Shown: positions 7,818 to 15,353 of the stretch, in pieces
Numbering within the stretch: the first letter of the stretch is position 1
How the letters are laid out: each line of letters opens with the position of its first letter
Assembly (NCBI GenBank): GCA_900539755.1
Contig: UQDC01000001.1
Location: forward strand, 1-64,000
From: an uncultured Alistipes sp.
GTDB taxonomy: Bacteria; Bacteroidota; Bacteroidia; Bacteroidales; Rikenellaceae
Reading direction: 5' to 3'
DNA: 64,000 nt
Notes under the pieces: generated by a model
Databases searched by the model: none
The model's input: only the letters and a program-made list of their open reading frames with translations
Told to the model about the DNA's origin: nothing
Made by a program: the position numbers and the translations under genes

Positions 7818-8883
7818 GGGACGGGTGGTTGAGATCACGACACGGGAAGCCATCGACTCCTGCGAGGGGGTTGAATTTTTCAACGGCATTCTCATCCCGG
7901 GACTGGTCAATGCCCATTGCCATAGTGAACTCTCCTATTTACGGGGCAAAATCGCCCGTCACAGCGGTTTTGCGGGCTTTGCTGACGGCATGGCTCGTGT
8001 CCGTCATGAAGCCACGCCTGAAGAGCGATTAGCGGCTGTACGGTATTGGGATACCAAAATGTTCCAGGAGGGAATTACCGCTGTCGGAGACATTTGCAAC
8101 GGGGATTCTACATTCGACATCAAACTTAAGAGTAAAATCCATTACCACAATTTTATTGAGTATTTCGGCCTGCGGTGCACCGATTTTTCACCCATGGACT
8201 GTATTGTAGATAAGGCCTCACAAATCGGTCTCAGATGCTCTCCAACACCTCATGCTACCTATTCGTTGCAAGATGCCCCATTCCGGGATTTGGCACAACG
8301 GGGAGATCCGCTTTCGATCCATTTCATGGAGAGTAAAGCCGAAACAGAGCTCTTTTTCGGATGTGGAACCCTACACGACCGTAACCAACGAATGGGAGTA
8401 ACCATCGATTTCGCCCATTATGGTTCTCCAGCTGAACGCATCATGGCCTCCACCCCCTCAAACAAACGGATTTTACTGATCCACAACACTTTTGTTGACG
8501 AGTCCGTTGTAGAACGCATGGAGGCATATTTCGCGCCGGGCGATATCACCTGGGTAGTATGCCCCCGCTCGAATGATTACATTGAAGGGGCGCATCCGCC
8601 CGCAACACTGCTAATGAATAAAGGGGTACGCATCGCTCTCGGCACTGATAGTCTGGCCTCCAACGAAAGCCTATCACTGGTCGAAGAAATGAAACTGTTA
8701 CCGGAGATCCCGTTGCACGAAAGGATCCGCTGGGCTACACAAAATGGGGCTGAAGCCCTCGGTATCGCCGATTGGGCAGGAAGCTTCGAGGTGGGCAAAC
8801 ATCCTGGTGCAGTTCTGTTGGAGGGGGTAGATTTCGGCTCGATGTCCTTACGTGCGGATGCTCGGACCCGCCGCATCATTTAG
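7732..8883 (+). CDS. Amidohydrolase-family metal-dependent deaminase/hydrolase
   Basis: A 383-residue cytoplasmic enzyme of the amidohydrolase superfamily, ATZ/TRZ/SAH-deaminase branch. Visible motifs: the beta-sandwich start (HLLWTPQGFLRSAIL), the first metal site NAHCHSEL near residue 60, HNTF late in the barrel, and GTDSLASNESLSL with the conserved Asp near residue 305. A C-terminal beta-sandwich segment follows (GKHPGAVLLEG). Candidate substrates are aminated purine or pteridine nucleosides; an aminofutalosine deaminase role is one possibility I cannot confirm. The ATG at 7732 lies inside the DUF4296 gene. I keep it because the residues encoded in the overlap form part of the conserved N-terminal sandwich. 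Confidence 0.8.
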   Translation: MTPLRKISSHLLWTPQGFLRSAILSFDAEGRVVEITTREAIDSCEGVEFFNGILIPGLVNAHCHSELSYLRGKIARHSGFAGFADGMARVRHEATPEERLAAVRYWDTKMFQEGITAVGDICNGDSTFDIKLKSKIHYHNFIEYFGLRCTDFSPMDCIVDKASQIGLRCSPTPHATYSLQDAPFRDLAQRGDPLSIHFMESKAETELFFGCGTLHDRNQRMGVTIDFAHYGSPAERIMASTPSNKRILLIHNTFVDESVVERMEAYFAPGDITWVVCPRSNDYIEGAHPPATLLMNKGVRIALGTDSLASNESLSLVEEMKLLPEIPLHERIRWATQNGAEALGIADWAGSFEVGKHPGAVLLEGVDFGSMSLRADARTRRII

Positions 8884-8934
8884 TAGTTTACACTATCAAG
8901 TATTGTTGGCTTTAGACAAATAGTGTGCTTTTAA

Positions 8935-8970
8935 CCCGCTATTTCTCTCCCTTACAAAACACATAGCGGG
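8935..8970. terminator. Possible hairpin between converging genes
   Basis: An 8-bp perfect inverted repeat, CCCGCTAT (8935-8942) and ATAGCGGG (8963-8970), with a 20-nt loop lies between the converging amidohydrolase and folK genes. There is no clear T-run on either side, so termination is only a guess from position. Confidence 0.3.
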
Positions 8971-8995
8971 CTGATCCCAACACCGCCTGCTCTTT

Positions 8996-9523
8996 CTACT
9001 CTTTCAATTCATCGAGCAGCTGTCTTACTGTTTTATGTAAAACGGGATGGATCCAATCGGGCAATACCTCCGCCAGCGGACGCAACACAAATCCACGTTG
9101 ATGCAATAACGGATGGGGCACCTGTAATCGTGGAGTATCGATTACCTGATCTTCATAGAAAAGAATATCAATATCCAGACTTCTGGAACAATATTGGCGC
9201 AAAGGAGCATTCTGTTTTTCCGAAACCACTGATCCACACTCTTTCTCTAAACCCTGTGCTTGCGACTGAGCACGCACACGCCCTCCCTCAATTTCAATCT
9301 GTTGACAACAGTCAAGCAGTTGCTCGGGATCAAGCGACGTATCCAGTACTAAAACCTGATTCAGGAAGCGTTCAGGGGCATCGAAACCCCACGGTTCAGA
9401 TTCATAGAGTGTTGAAGCAACCAACTCCACACCGGCCCGCTCAACCAGTTTACGACGAGCCGTAGCAAGCGTTTGCGCGATCTCTCCCAAATTTCCTCCT
9501 GTCAGCAATACCGCACGTGCCAT
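8996..9523 (-). CDS. folK: 2-amino-4-hydroxy-6-hydroxymethyldihydropteridine pyrophosphokinase
   Basis: HPPK of folate synthesis transfers pyrophosphate from ATP to hydroxymethyl-dihydropterin in the cytoplasm. About 175 residues. Motifs: LLTGGNLGEI (standing for the usual GSNLG start), SEPWGF, FLNQVLVLDT, and the signature RSLDIDILFYEDQVIDTP followed by VPHPLLHQRGFVLRPL. An insert of about 15 residues around SEKQNAPLRQYCS precedes the signature. A GTG sits just upstream at 9526, but the ATG at 9523 overlaps the holB stop codon as TGATG, which favours translational coupling and this start. Confidence 0.95.
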   Translation of the reverse strand: MARAVLLTGGNLGEIAQTLATARRKLVERAGVELVASTLYESEPWGFDAPERFLNQVLVLDTSLDPEQLLDCCQQIEIEGGRVRAQSQAQGLEKECGSVVSEKQNAPLRQYCSRSLDIDILFYEDQVIDTPRLQVPHPLLHQRGFVLRPLAEVLPDWIHPVLHKTVRQLLDELKE

Positions 9524-10671
9524 CACTTCACCGGACCGATCAATTTACTCACCGTCAATGCAAAATGGGGAAAGATCAATTTGGGATTACCGTTTTGTCC
9601 CACCTGTCGGATTACCAGCTCCATTTCAGCAATCAACTGCTCAACATTGCTGTTGTTGACATACGGTGCAAATTTTTTACAAAAATCGTACTCCTTTCCA
9701 AACAGATAAGAGATCTCGGGGACACCAGCAGTCATCATATAACTATCCCGGATCAGCCGAATCGAGTTGGACATCAACCTTTTTTGCTCTTCGCGACCCA
9801 TTGCAGCCACGGTTTCGGCCCACTCCAACAACTCCATATGCCGATTCTCATAACTGAGCCGCATCAGTTTAACGAAAAGATCGAACGCTTCATTTCCGGC
9901 ACCGGAAGAGATTGCCTGCAGGCATCGATCTGCCTCCAATAAATTGCCTCGGGAGAGACGAGCTACCTTGTCGGCATCAGCCTCCGTAAGATTTTTATGC
10001 GACATCAACCATGCCGCCAGATCGGCCTGCTCAATTGCGGGAATAGTAATGCCTTGGGTTCGGGAGATGATGGTCGGGAGCAGTTTATCCGGAGACTGAC
10101 TGACCATCAAAAAGAGCGTCTTGTCCCATGGTTCCTCCAGAATTTTGAGCAATTTATTGGCTGCCGGGATATTCATCCGTTCGGGCAGCCAGATCAGCAC
10201 AATTTTGTACTCCGATTCAAACGATTTGAACGACAAGGCACGGATGATTTCATCCGCCTCAAAGGTGCTGATATTTCCCTGTTTGTTGTCAATCTCCAGA
10301 GCCTCATACCACATCTGCTCATTAAAATAGCCTCCAGTTGAGGAGACCAATTCACGCCACTGCGGCATAAAACGGCTGCTGATCGGTTTTTCAGAGGAAC
10401 TTTTCCCCTTAGGAGTATTGACAGGGAATACAAAATGCAGATCGGGATGGGCCAACTGACCAATCTGATAACAAGAGGGACACACCCCACACGAATCACC
10501 GTCATGGCGATGAGGACAGTTCAGGTACTGCGCATAGGCAATCGCCAACGGCAATGCACCGACACCCTCATCTCCGACAAAGAGCTGTGCATGGCTTACC
10601 CGGCCGCGTTCCACGCTACTGATGAGCTTCTGCTTCACCTCCTGCTGTCCAATCACATCTTTGAACTGCAT
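9523..10671 (-). CDS. holB: DNA polymerase III delta' subunit
   Basis: A 382-residue clamp-loader delta' subunit, which works with the DnaX and delta subunits to load the sliding clamp. Recognised from the N-terminal MQFKDVIGQQEVKQKLI, the RFC-type zinc-binding cysteines (NCPHRHDGDSCGVCPSC, about residues 50-67), the IRALSFKSFESEYKIVLIW segment, and NKLLKILEEPWDKTLFLM with SRTQGI, typical of clamp-loader subunits. The Walker A position reads GDEGVGALPLA and lacks the Lys needed for ATP binding, as expected for delta'. The stop codon overlaps the folK start, so the two are co-translated. Confidence 0.93.
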   Translation of the reverse strand: MQFKDVIGQQEVKQKLISSVERGRVSHAQLFVGDEGVGALPLAIAYAQYLNCPHRHDGDSCGVCPSCYQIGQLAHPDLHFVFPVNTPKGKSSSEKPISSRFMPQWRELVSSTGGYFNEQMWYEALEIDNKQGNISTFEADEIIRALSFKSFESEYKIVLIWLPERMNIPAANKLLKILEEPWDKTLFLMVSQSPDKLLPTIISRTQGITIPAIEQADLAAWLMSHKNLTEADADKVARLSRGNLLEADRCLQAISSGAGNEAFDLFVKLMRLSYENRHMELLEWAETVAAMGREEQKRLMSNSIRLIRDSYMMTAGVPEISYLFGKEYDFCKKFAPYVNNSNVEQLIAEMELVIRQVGQNGNPKLIFPHFALTVSKLIGPVK

Positions 10672-10947
10672 TTTGTTGACTATACAATTTTATTAAGACA
10701 AACGGTCACACAACAATTACAAGACTGATATCGGTTTTCCACAAAGATCACCGATCCTACCGTTCAAACAGGGCTTCATACATAGCTCCAATGAAAGCGA
10801 ACACAAAAAGGAAAATGGAGAACATCTCACTTAATTTATTTACAGCCTAAATCAAATCGCAGTTCTGATTTTTCATTTGGACTATGCCCTTCTTATGCAC
10901 ATTCACAAATCGCAGCAGCATCCCATTAAACGCTCGTAAGCCTATTC

Positions 10948-11382
10948 CTATTTTACACCGGTAGAGCCAAATCCGCCAGCACCGCGTTCAGTCTCACCTA
11001 ACTCCTCAACCGGTTCCCATTCAACACGAGTGAACTGTGACACCACCAGTTGGGCAACCCTTTCTCCTGGCTTCAACTCATAGGGGGTATTCGACAAGTT
11101 AACCAAAATAACCTTGATCTCTCCCCGATAATCTGCATCGATCGTTCCCGGTGCATTGACCAACGAGAGGCCATGTTTGGCAGCCAAACCGCTACGTGGA
11201 CGCACCTGCATCTCGTACCCTTCGGGCAACTCGATAAAAAGGCCTGTTGGAACCAGTGTACGTTCCAGCGGACCTAAAGTGATACTTTCGGTAATATTTG
11301 CCCGCACATCCAGACCTGCAGCGAGTGCGGTTTCATACTGAGGAAGGTCGTAAGCCGACCGATTGATTACTTTTACTTTCAT
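10948..11382 (-). CDS. dut: Deoxyuridine 5'-triphosphate nucleotidohydrolase (dUTPase)
   Basis: A 144-residue trimeric dUTPase that hydrolyses dUTP to dUMP and pyrophosphate, keeping uracil out of DNA and feeding thymidylate synthesis. All five family motifs are visible: AGLDVRANI (1), PRSGLAAKHGL (2), GTIDADYRGEIKV (3), GERVAQLV (4) and the C-terminal Gly-rich ERGAGGFGSTG (5). Length is typical. It starts 2 bp after the flippase gene ends, so both are probably on one transcript. Confidence 0.97.
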   Translation of the reverse strand: MKVKVINRSAYDLPQYETALAAGLDVRANITESITLGPLERTLVPTGLFIELPEGYEMQVRPRSGLAAKHGLSLVNAPGTIDADYRGEIKVILVNLSNTPYELKPGERVAQLVVSQFTRVEWEPVEELGETERGAGGFGSTGVK

Positions 11383-11384
11383 GA

Positions 11385-12866
11385 TTAGCGTCTTCTTAAA
11401 ACCGACCGCACGAGACCTTTCACATCAATATGCTCCCAACGGACGGCGACTACAAAAAATGCAGCCAACATGCCCAAATTTAACAAATATTTCGGCACGG
11501 CGGGCAACAATCCGGTCAAATAGGAGAGACCGTACAGCACACCACCCAACAGGAAATATGCACCGATCCGGCGCACATCATACGGAGTAGGATAGTGCCG
11601 GGTATTGAGCCAATAGCTCAAAGCGAGCATCACCGCTTCGCATCCGAAACGTCCCCAGGCCGCTCCTACATAACCCAACGCCGGAACCAACCAGATATTC
11701 AACAGTGCCGTAAAGACAAATCCCGTTCCGGTGATCCAGATTGCATAACGGGTTTCGCCAGTCTGTTTGTACCAAAAATTGAGGTTCAGCGTCATGCCAG
11801 AAAAAATATTGGCCAGCAGAATCAAGGGCAGAATAAACATACCTTGTCGGAAGGCTGGTCCCACGAAGAGCGCAAACAGATCGACAAAGAGCATGATCAG
11901 CAAAAAGATCCCCACCGAAGCAATCGTAAAGAATTTCAGCGCTTCAGCATTAGCCCTCAAAAAGTCCTCTTTTTTGAAATTGGCCAAGAAGAATGGCTCT
12001 GCAGCATAACGATACATCTGGATAAACAGCAGCAGAATCACACCCAATTTGGCAACGGCACCATAGATACCCAATGCGTCCATCGCTTCGTCAGCAGGCA
12101 TCAGGTATTTGATCATTTGGCGATCAATAAACTGGTTGGCCACACCGGCCACACCACTGACCAACAACGGGAACGAATAGATAAAGATGGTTCGTAACAG
12201 TTTCCAGTCGATTTTCGGCACACAATCCCGATAGGAGGGGAAGAGCAGCAACAGGGTCACAAAACTGGTAATCAGATTGGCAACCAGATAATACCCGGCA
12301 CCATAATCGGGGTCATACAGAGAGGCCCACCAACCACCATTAGCTGCCAGATGCGGCAAAGCCGAATATAAAAAGATCACCAGTACCACATTCAGCAGTA
12401 CAGAGAAGGTGCGCAGAACGACAAAAAGTTTGGCTTTATTCTCTTGTCGCAAACGGGCATAGGGTATCGCCGTAATCACATCCAATGCGATAATCAACGC
12501 CACAATTTGGATATACGACGGATAGTCGGCATACCCCATTGCTTGCGACAACTCGGGTGTAAAGAGGAATGCAGCCGCAGCAAAGAGAATAGCCAGCGCA
12601 CTGACAGCACCCCATGTGGTTGAGAAGACCCGACGTCGTTCCTGAATGTTCTCTGCCTTACCGGCAAAACGGAAATATCCGGTCTCCATTCCCATGGTCA
12701 GTACCACCATAGCAAAGGGGATCAACGCATACATATCGGTGATTACCCCATACTCACCCGTCGTCATAATACGGGTCAGGAAAGGGGTCAGCAGATAGTT
12801 CAGCAGACGCGATACGATACTGCTGATACCATAGATTGCCGTTTGACCAGCCAGTTGTTTGAGCAT
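11385..12866 (-). CDS. Wzx-like polysaccharide/lipid-linked oligosaccharide flippase
   Basis: A 493-residue polytopic inner-membrane protein of the MOP/MATE superfamily, RfbX/Wzx-type. It begins LAGQTAIYGISSIVSRLLNYLLTPFLTRIMTTGEYG, a common start for Bacteroidota O-antigen or capsule flippases, and has about 12-14 hydrophobic segments with a short basic C-terminus. Such proteins move undecaprenyl-linked sugars across the membrane. No polysaccharide gene cluster surrounds it. Instead it is paired with dut, so it may serve a general cell-surface glycan. The substrate is unknown. Confidence 0.85.
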   Translation of the reverse strand: MLKQLAGQTAIYGISSIVSRLLNYLLTPFLTRIMTTGEYGVITDMYALIPFAMVVLTMGMETGYFRFAGKAENIQERRRVFSTTWGAVSALAILFAAAAFLFTPELSQAMGYADYPSYIQIVALIIALDVITAIPYARLRQENKAKLFVVLRTFSVLLNVVLVIFLYSALPHLAANGGWWASLYDPDYGAGYYLVANLITSFVTLLLLFPSYRDCVPKIDWKLLRTIFIYSFPLLVSGVAGVANQFIDRQMIKYLMPADEAMDALGIYGAVAKLGVILLLFIQMYRYAAEPFFLANFKKEDFLRANAEALKFFTIASVGIFLLIMLFVDLFALFVGPAFRQGMFILPLILLANIFSGMTLNLNFWYKQTGETRYAIWITGTGFVFTALLNIWLVPALGYVGAAWGRFGCEAVMLALSYWLNTRHYPTPYDVRRIGAYFLLGGVLYGLSYLTGLLPAVPKYLLNLGMLAAFFVVAVRWEHIDVKGLVRSVLRRR

Positions 12867-13180
12867 CTTTTTAACTGTTATGATTGCCAGACAGAGTGAA
12901 TAAATTTGCTCTGAGCCGGATCGACTTACCTGTTAATTGCGATCCTCTTTATTCAGCAACACCTGATTACTTTAGAATCAATTTGTTGTCCCATCCATAA
13001 AGTGTACTGCCAATTAGGAATAAGTATTCCTCTATTTGACATTATCCTATATATCCCATCATTGCCCCATCAAACGCGCCCGATATGAGCGCCATAACTT
13101 CCTGCTGCGATCTTTTACAGATTGCTGTATTACTTGTTTAACAGGCAGATTGAATGGGTAAAATTTAGGGTAAAAGATGA
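12867..13180. other. Intergenic region without recognisable gene
   Basis: This 314-bp stretch lies between the flippase start and the cytochrome-SUMF1 stop. I see no credible reading frame, tRNA or strong terminator, only moderately AT-rich sequence. It must carry the promoter for the leftward flippase-dut pair, but I cannot place it. Confidence 0.4.
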
Positions 13181-14776
13181 CTATTTTCCGGAAACAGTCG
13201 CCTTTTGTGCACTATCCGCAGCTGTTTCGGCTGCCGTTGCATTGTATTCACACACTACGCGGAAACCGATCGGCTTAATATCCGAATACCACCAGATACT
13301 TTTCGGCTGTTGCGGATCAGTTTTGAGCCATTCATCATGACGAGTATGTGAACGCGCAGCCGAACGTAACAACGAAGCGTCATCACTAAAGGAACCTCCA
13401 CGCACCACATGTTCCGTACCCTTGGCCGGACCTTTTGGATCAACTGCCCCCTCTTCAAGCTGTTGATAGGCATCGGGAGCATACCAATCGGAACAATACT
13501 CCATGACGTTCCCGAGTGTATTTTTCAATCCGAAAGGATTAGCCTGAACAGCTGACGGCTCTTCAGTTCGATTCTTGCTGTCGTTCGCATAAACCGCATA
13601 ACGGGCAATCTGTGCCGTATCGGCTTTAAAGATTTTACGCCAGAATCCTTCATTTGACAACTGTTTCGGATCACCGGGGAAGAAGTAGGGAGTCTGCGTA
13701 CCGCCACGCGTAGCGTATTCCCACTCAGCCTCGGTCGGCAGACGATAATGTTTGCCTGTTTTTTTCGACAACCACTGGCAGAAGGTTTCGGCTGCATAGT
13801 GTGTCATCGTAATAGCCGGCCGGTCACCACCACCCCAACCCTGATCGGGAATACCGAACGGGGGAGTCGGTCCACTGATCGCATCAACAGCCGGATCGGA
13901 ACTGTTGTTGGCAAACACCTCCGATGGAGGGATACGTCCCTCGGACATCGTTTCAGCATAGAACGCCCAATACATATCCCAAGTCACCTCAACCTCACCG
14001 ATAAAGAAGGGCGACAACGTCACTTTACGTACCGGTCCCTCATCATCCTGTCGGAAGGGCTCATCTTCGGGACTTCCCATCAGGAACGAACCGCCTGGAA
14101 TCGCCTTCATATTAAAGGAGACATGCGTACCGGGAATCTGCTCCGTAAAACTTTCGAAACCAGTAATCGGCGTAGCGGATGCAAACACTTCTCCGGTTTG
14201 GGTAGATTGAGGCACCCCTTCCATACGGGCATGGCTATAATTGGGATCATAGTGCCCAGCATCAAGGTGACAACTGATACACTGCAGACCGAGGCGTTCT
14301 TCGTTATTTTCATAATAGAGGTGCGCTTTCAGCCCCTCGTCAGTGATCCGAGAAGGGAAAAGCTCCTGATGGCACTCCTTACAAGATTCGTTATATACAA
14401 TGGTTTGAGCGTACTCTAATTGGCTTTTGGCCTCCCAGTCGATCTCTGCCGGATCTTTGGTAAGATAGCCCCAAATATCTTTCACCCCCATCCTCAATTT
14501 CGTAAAGAAGTGTGCGGCGGTGCCTTTCGGTGGAAGATGGCAGGCTGCACAATCGGTCACCACACCACTTTTCGAATGGTGATGGACAGAGTATTGCCAA
14601 CTTTTATCTGCATCTTCATGCACATGGCATGACATACAGTATTCGTTGGTCGAGGTCTTCCTATAGACCCGGTTCAAAGCGATAGTTACGCTGACTCCCA
14701 CAGCCACACCAAACAGGGTAAACAGGACAATTCGGCGTTTACGAGAACGCGACGACGAGACGGAAGATGAGGACAT
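13181..14776 (-). CDS. Membrane-anchored tetraheme NapC/NirT-type cytochrome fused to a SUMF1-like domain
   Basis: A 531-residue protein. A Ser/Arg-rich cytoplasmic start is followed by one transmembrane helix (about 15-34). A NapC/NirT/NrfH-like region follows with four c-type heme sites CxxCH at 47-51, 76-80, 132-136 and 166-170. After a linker, residues 215-510 form a formylglycine-generating-enzyme-like (SUMF1/EgtB) domain: IPGGSFLMGS, VTWDMYWAF, LPTEAEWEYATRGG, NTLGNVMEYCSDWY, VVRGGSFSDD and PIGFRVVCEY. The region after RGGSF lacks the paired cysteines used for formylglycine formation, so sulfatase activation is unlikely. The NapC part should take electrons from menaquinol and pass them to a periplasmic acceptor. 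The gene is monocistronic, with no nrfA or other reductase nearby. The SUMF1 part could be a structural or binding module, or a redox enzyme fed by the hemes; this is inference. Confidence 0.88.
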   Translation of the reverse strand: MSSSSVSSSRSRKRRIVLFTLFGVAVGVSVTIALNRVYRKTSTNEYCMSCHVHEDADKSWQYSVHHHSKSGVVTDCAACHLPPKGTAAHFFTKLRMGVKDIWGYLTKDPAEIDWEAKSQLEYAQTIVYNESCKECHQELFPSRITDEGLKAHLYYENNEERLGLQCISCHLDAGHYDPNYSHARMEGVPQSTQTGEVFASATPITGFESFTEQIPGTHVSFNMKAIPGGSFLMGSPEDEPFRQDDEGPVRKVTLSPFFIGEVEVTWDMYWAFYAETMSEGRIPPSEVFANNSSDPAVDAISGPTPPFGIPDQGWGGGDRPAITMTHYAAETFCQWLSKKTGKHYRLPTEAEWEYATRGGTQTPYFFPGDPKQLSNEGFWRKIFKADTAQIARYAVYANDSKNRTEEPSAVQANPFGLKNTLGNVMEYCSDWYAPDAYQQLEEGAVDPKGPAKGTEHVVRGGSFSDDASLLRSAARSHTRHDEWLKTDPQQPKSIWWYSDIKPIGFRVVCEYNATAAETAADSAQKATVSGK

Positions 14777-14994
14777 AATTCATTAATGGCAGCAGAGGCC
14801 CGACACAAAAGAGATTCATACAATTTAAGAAACGCTATTTCAGAACATATTCCTCTAAACGTTTCTCGAACTGCCCTATTCCGGTCAGTCTTCGCATCAG
14901 CCATTTATTATTGAGCTACACCAACGAGAATCGGTTACATCTGTATAAAATCCTTCTATTTCGACGTCTCTGCAATTCGTCAAACAAAAGTCCA

Positions 14995-15026
14995 CAAAAT
15001 TAGCAAAATATCCCCGAAAAACGCAA
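14995..15026 (-). promoter_or_regulatory. Promoter for the cytochrome-SUMF1 gene
   Basis: Read on the minus strand: TTG (15026-15024), 21-bp spacer, TAATTTTG (15002-14995), a full match to the Bacteroidota consensus. It predicts transcription starting near 14988, about 210 nt ahead of the ATG at 14776. Confidence 0.5.
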
Positions 15027-15214
15027 CGATTTCACCTGTTGAAATTTCCAGACCTTCACCTACTCATCCGAACACATTCCCTCAACGGAAATCACTCCGG
15101 CACTCTTTTCCCGAATTAGGAAATACCGCTCACCAACTCCGCTCTACGCCCATTCACGTACACAATCAAAACGACCGGAAAGGATCCCAACTCGGTCCAC
15201 CAATCCTAATCATA

Positions 15215-15249
15215 TAAAAAAGTCGGCAGGAGTAATTCTCCTGCCGACT
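15215..15249 (-). terminator. Rho-independent terminator of the GH92 gene
   Basis: An 11-bp perfect stem (AGTCGGCAGGA at 15221-15231 with its complement at 15239-15249) and 7-nt loop are followed, on the minus strand, by a T-run. It lies about 105 bp beyond the GH92 stop codon. Confidence 0.8.
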
Positions 15250-15353
15250 CAAATCATTCTTAGCAGCATATCCGGAGGCTCCCAATCGCTGCTCTAATAC
15301 ATGGAAAAACAACGAGGCACAGAGCAACTCTTAGCCGTTAACTGCCGAATCTA

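Larger units (their letters stand above)
14777..15353. other. Intergenic region with cytochrome promoter and GH92 terminator
   Basis: This 577-bp stretch has no credible reading frame. It holds a leftward promoter (14995-15026) giving a leader of about 210 nt for the cytochrome-SUMF1 gene, and a hairpin terminator for the GH92 gene at 15215-15249. The rest shows nothing I can name. Confidence 0.5.

Noticed and set aside
13181..14776. Sulfatase-activating enzyme
   Set aside because: The domain has the FGE fold motifs but lacks the two cysteines needed for formylglycine formation, and no sulfatase gene lies in the window.
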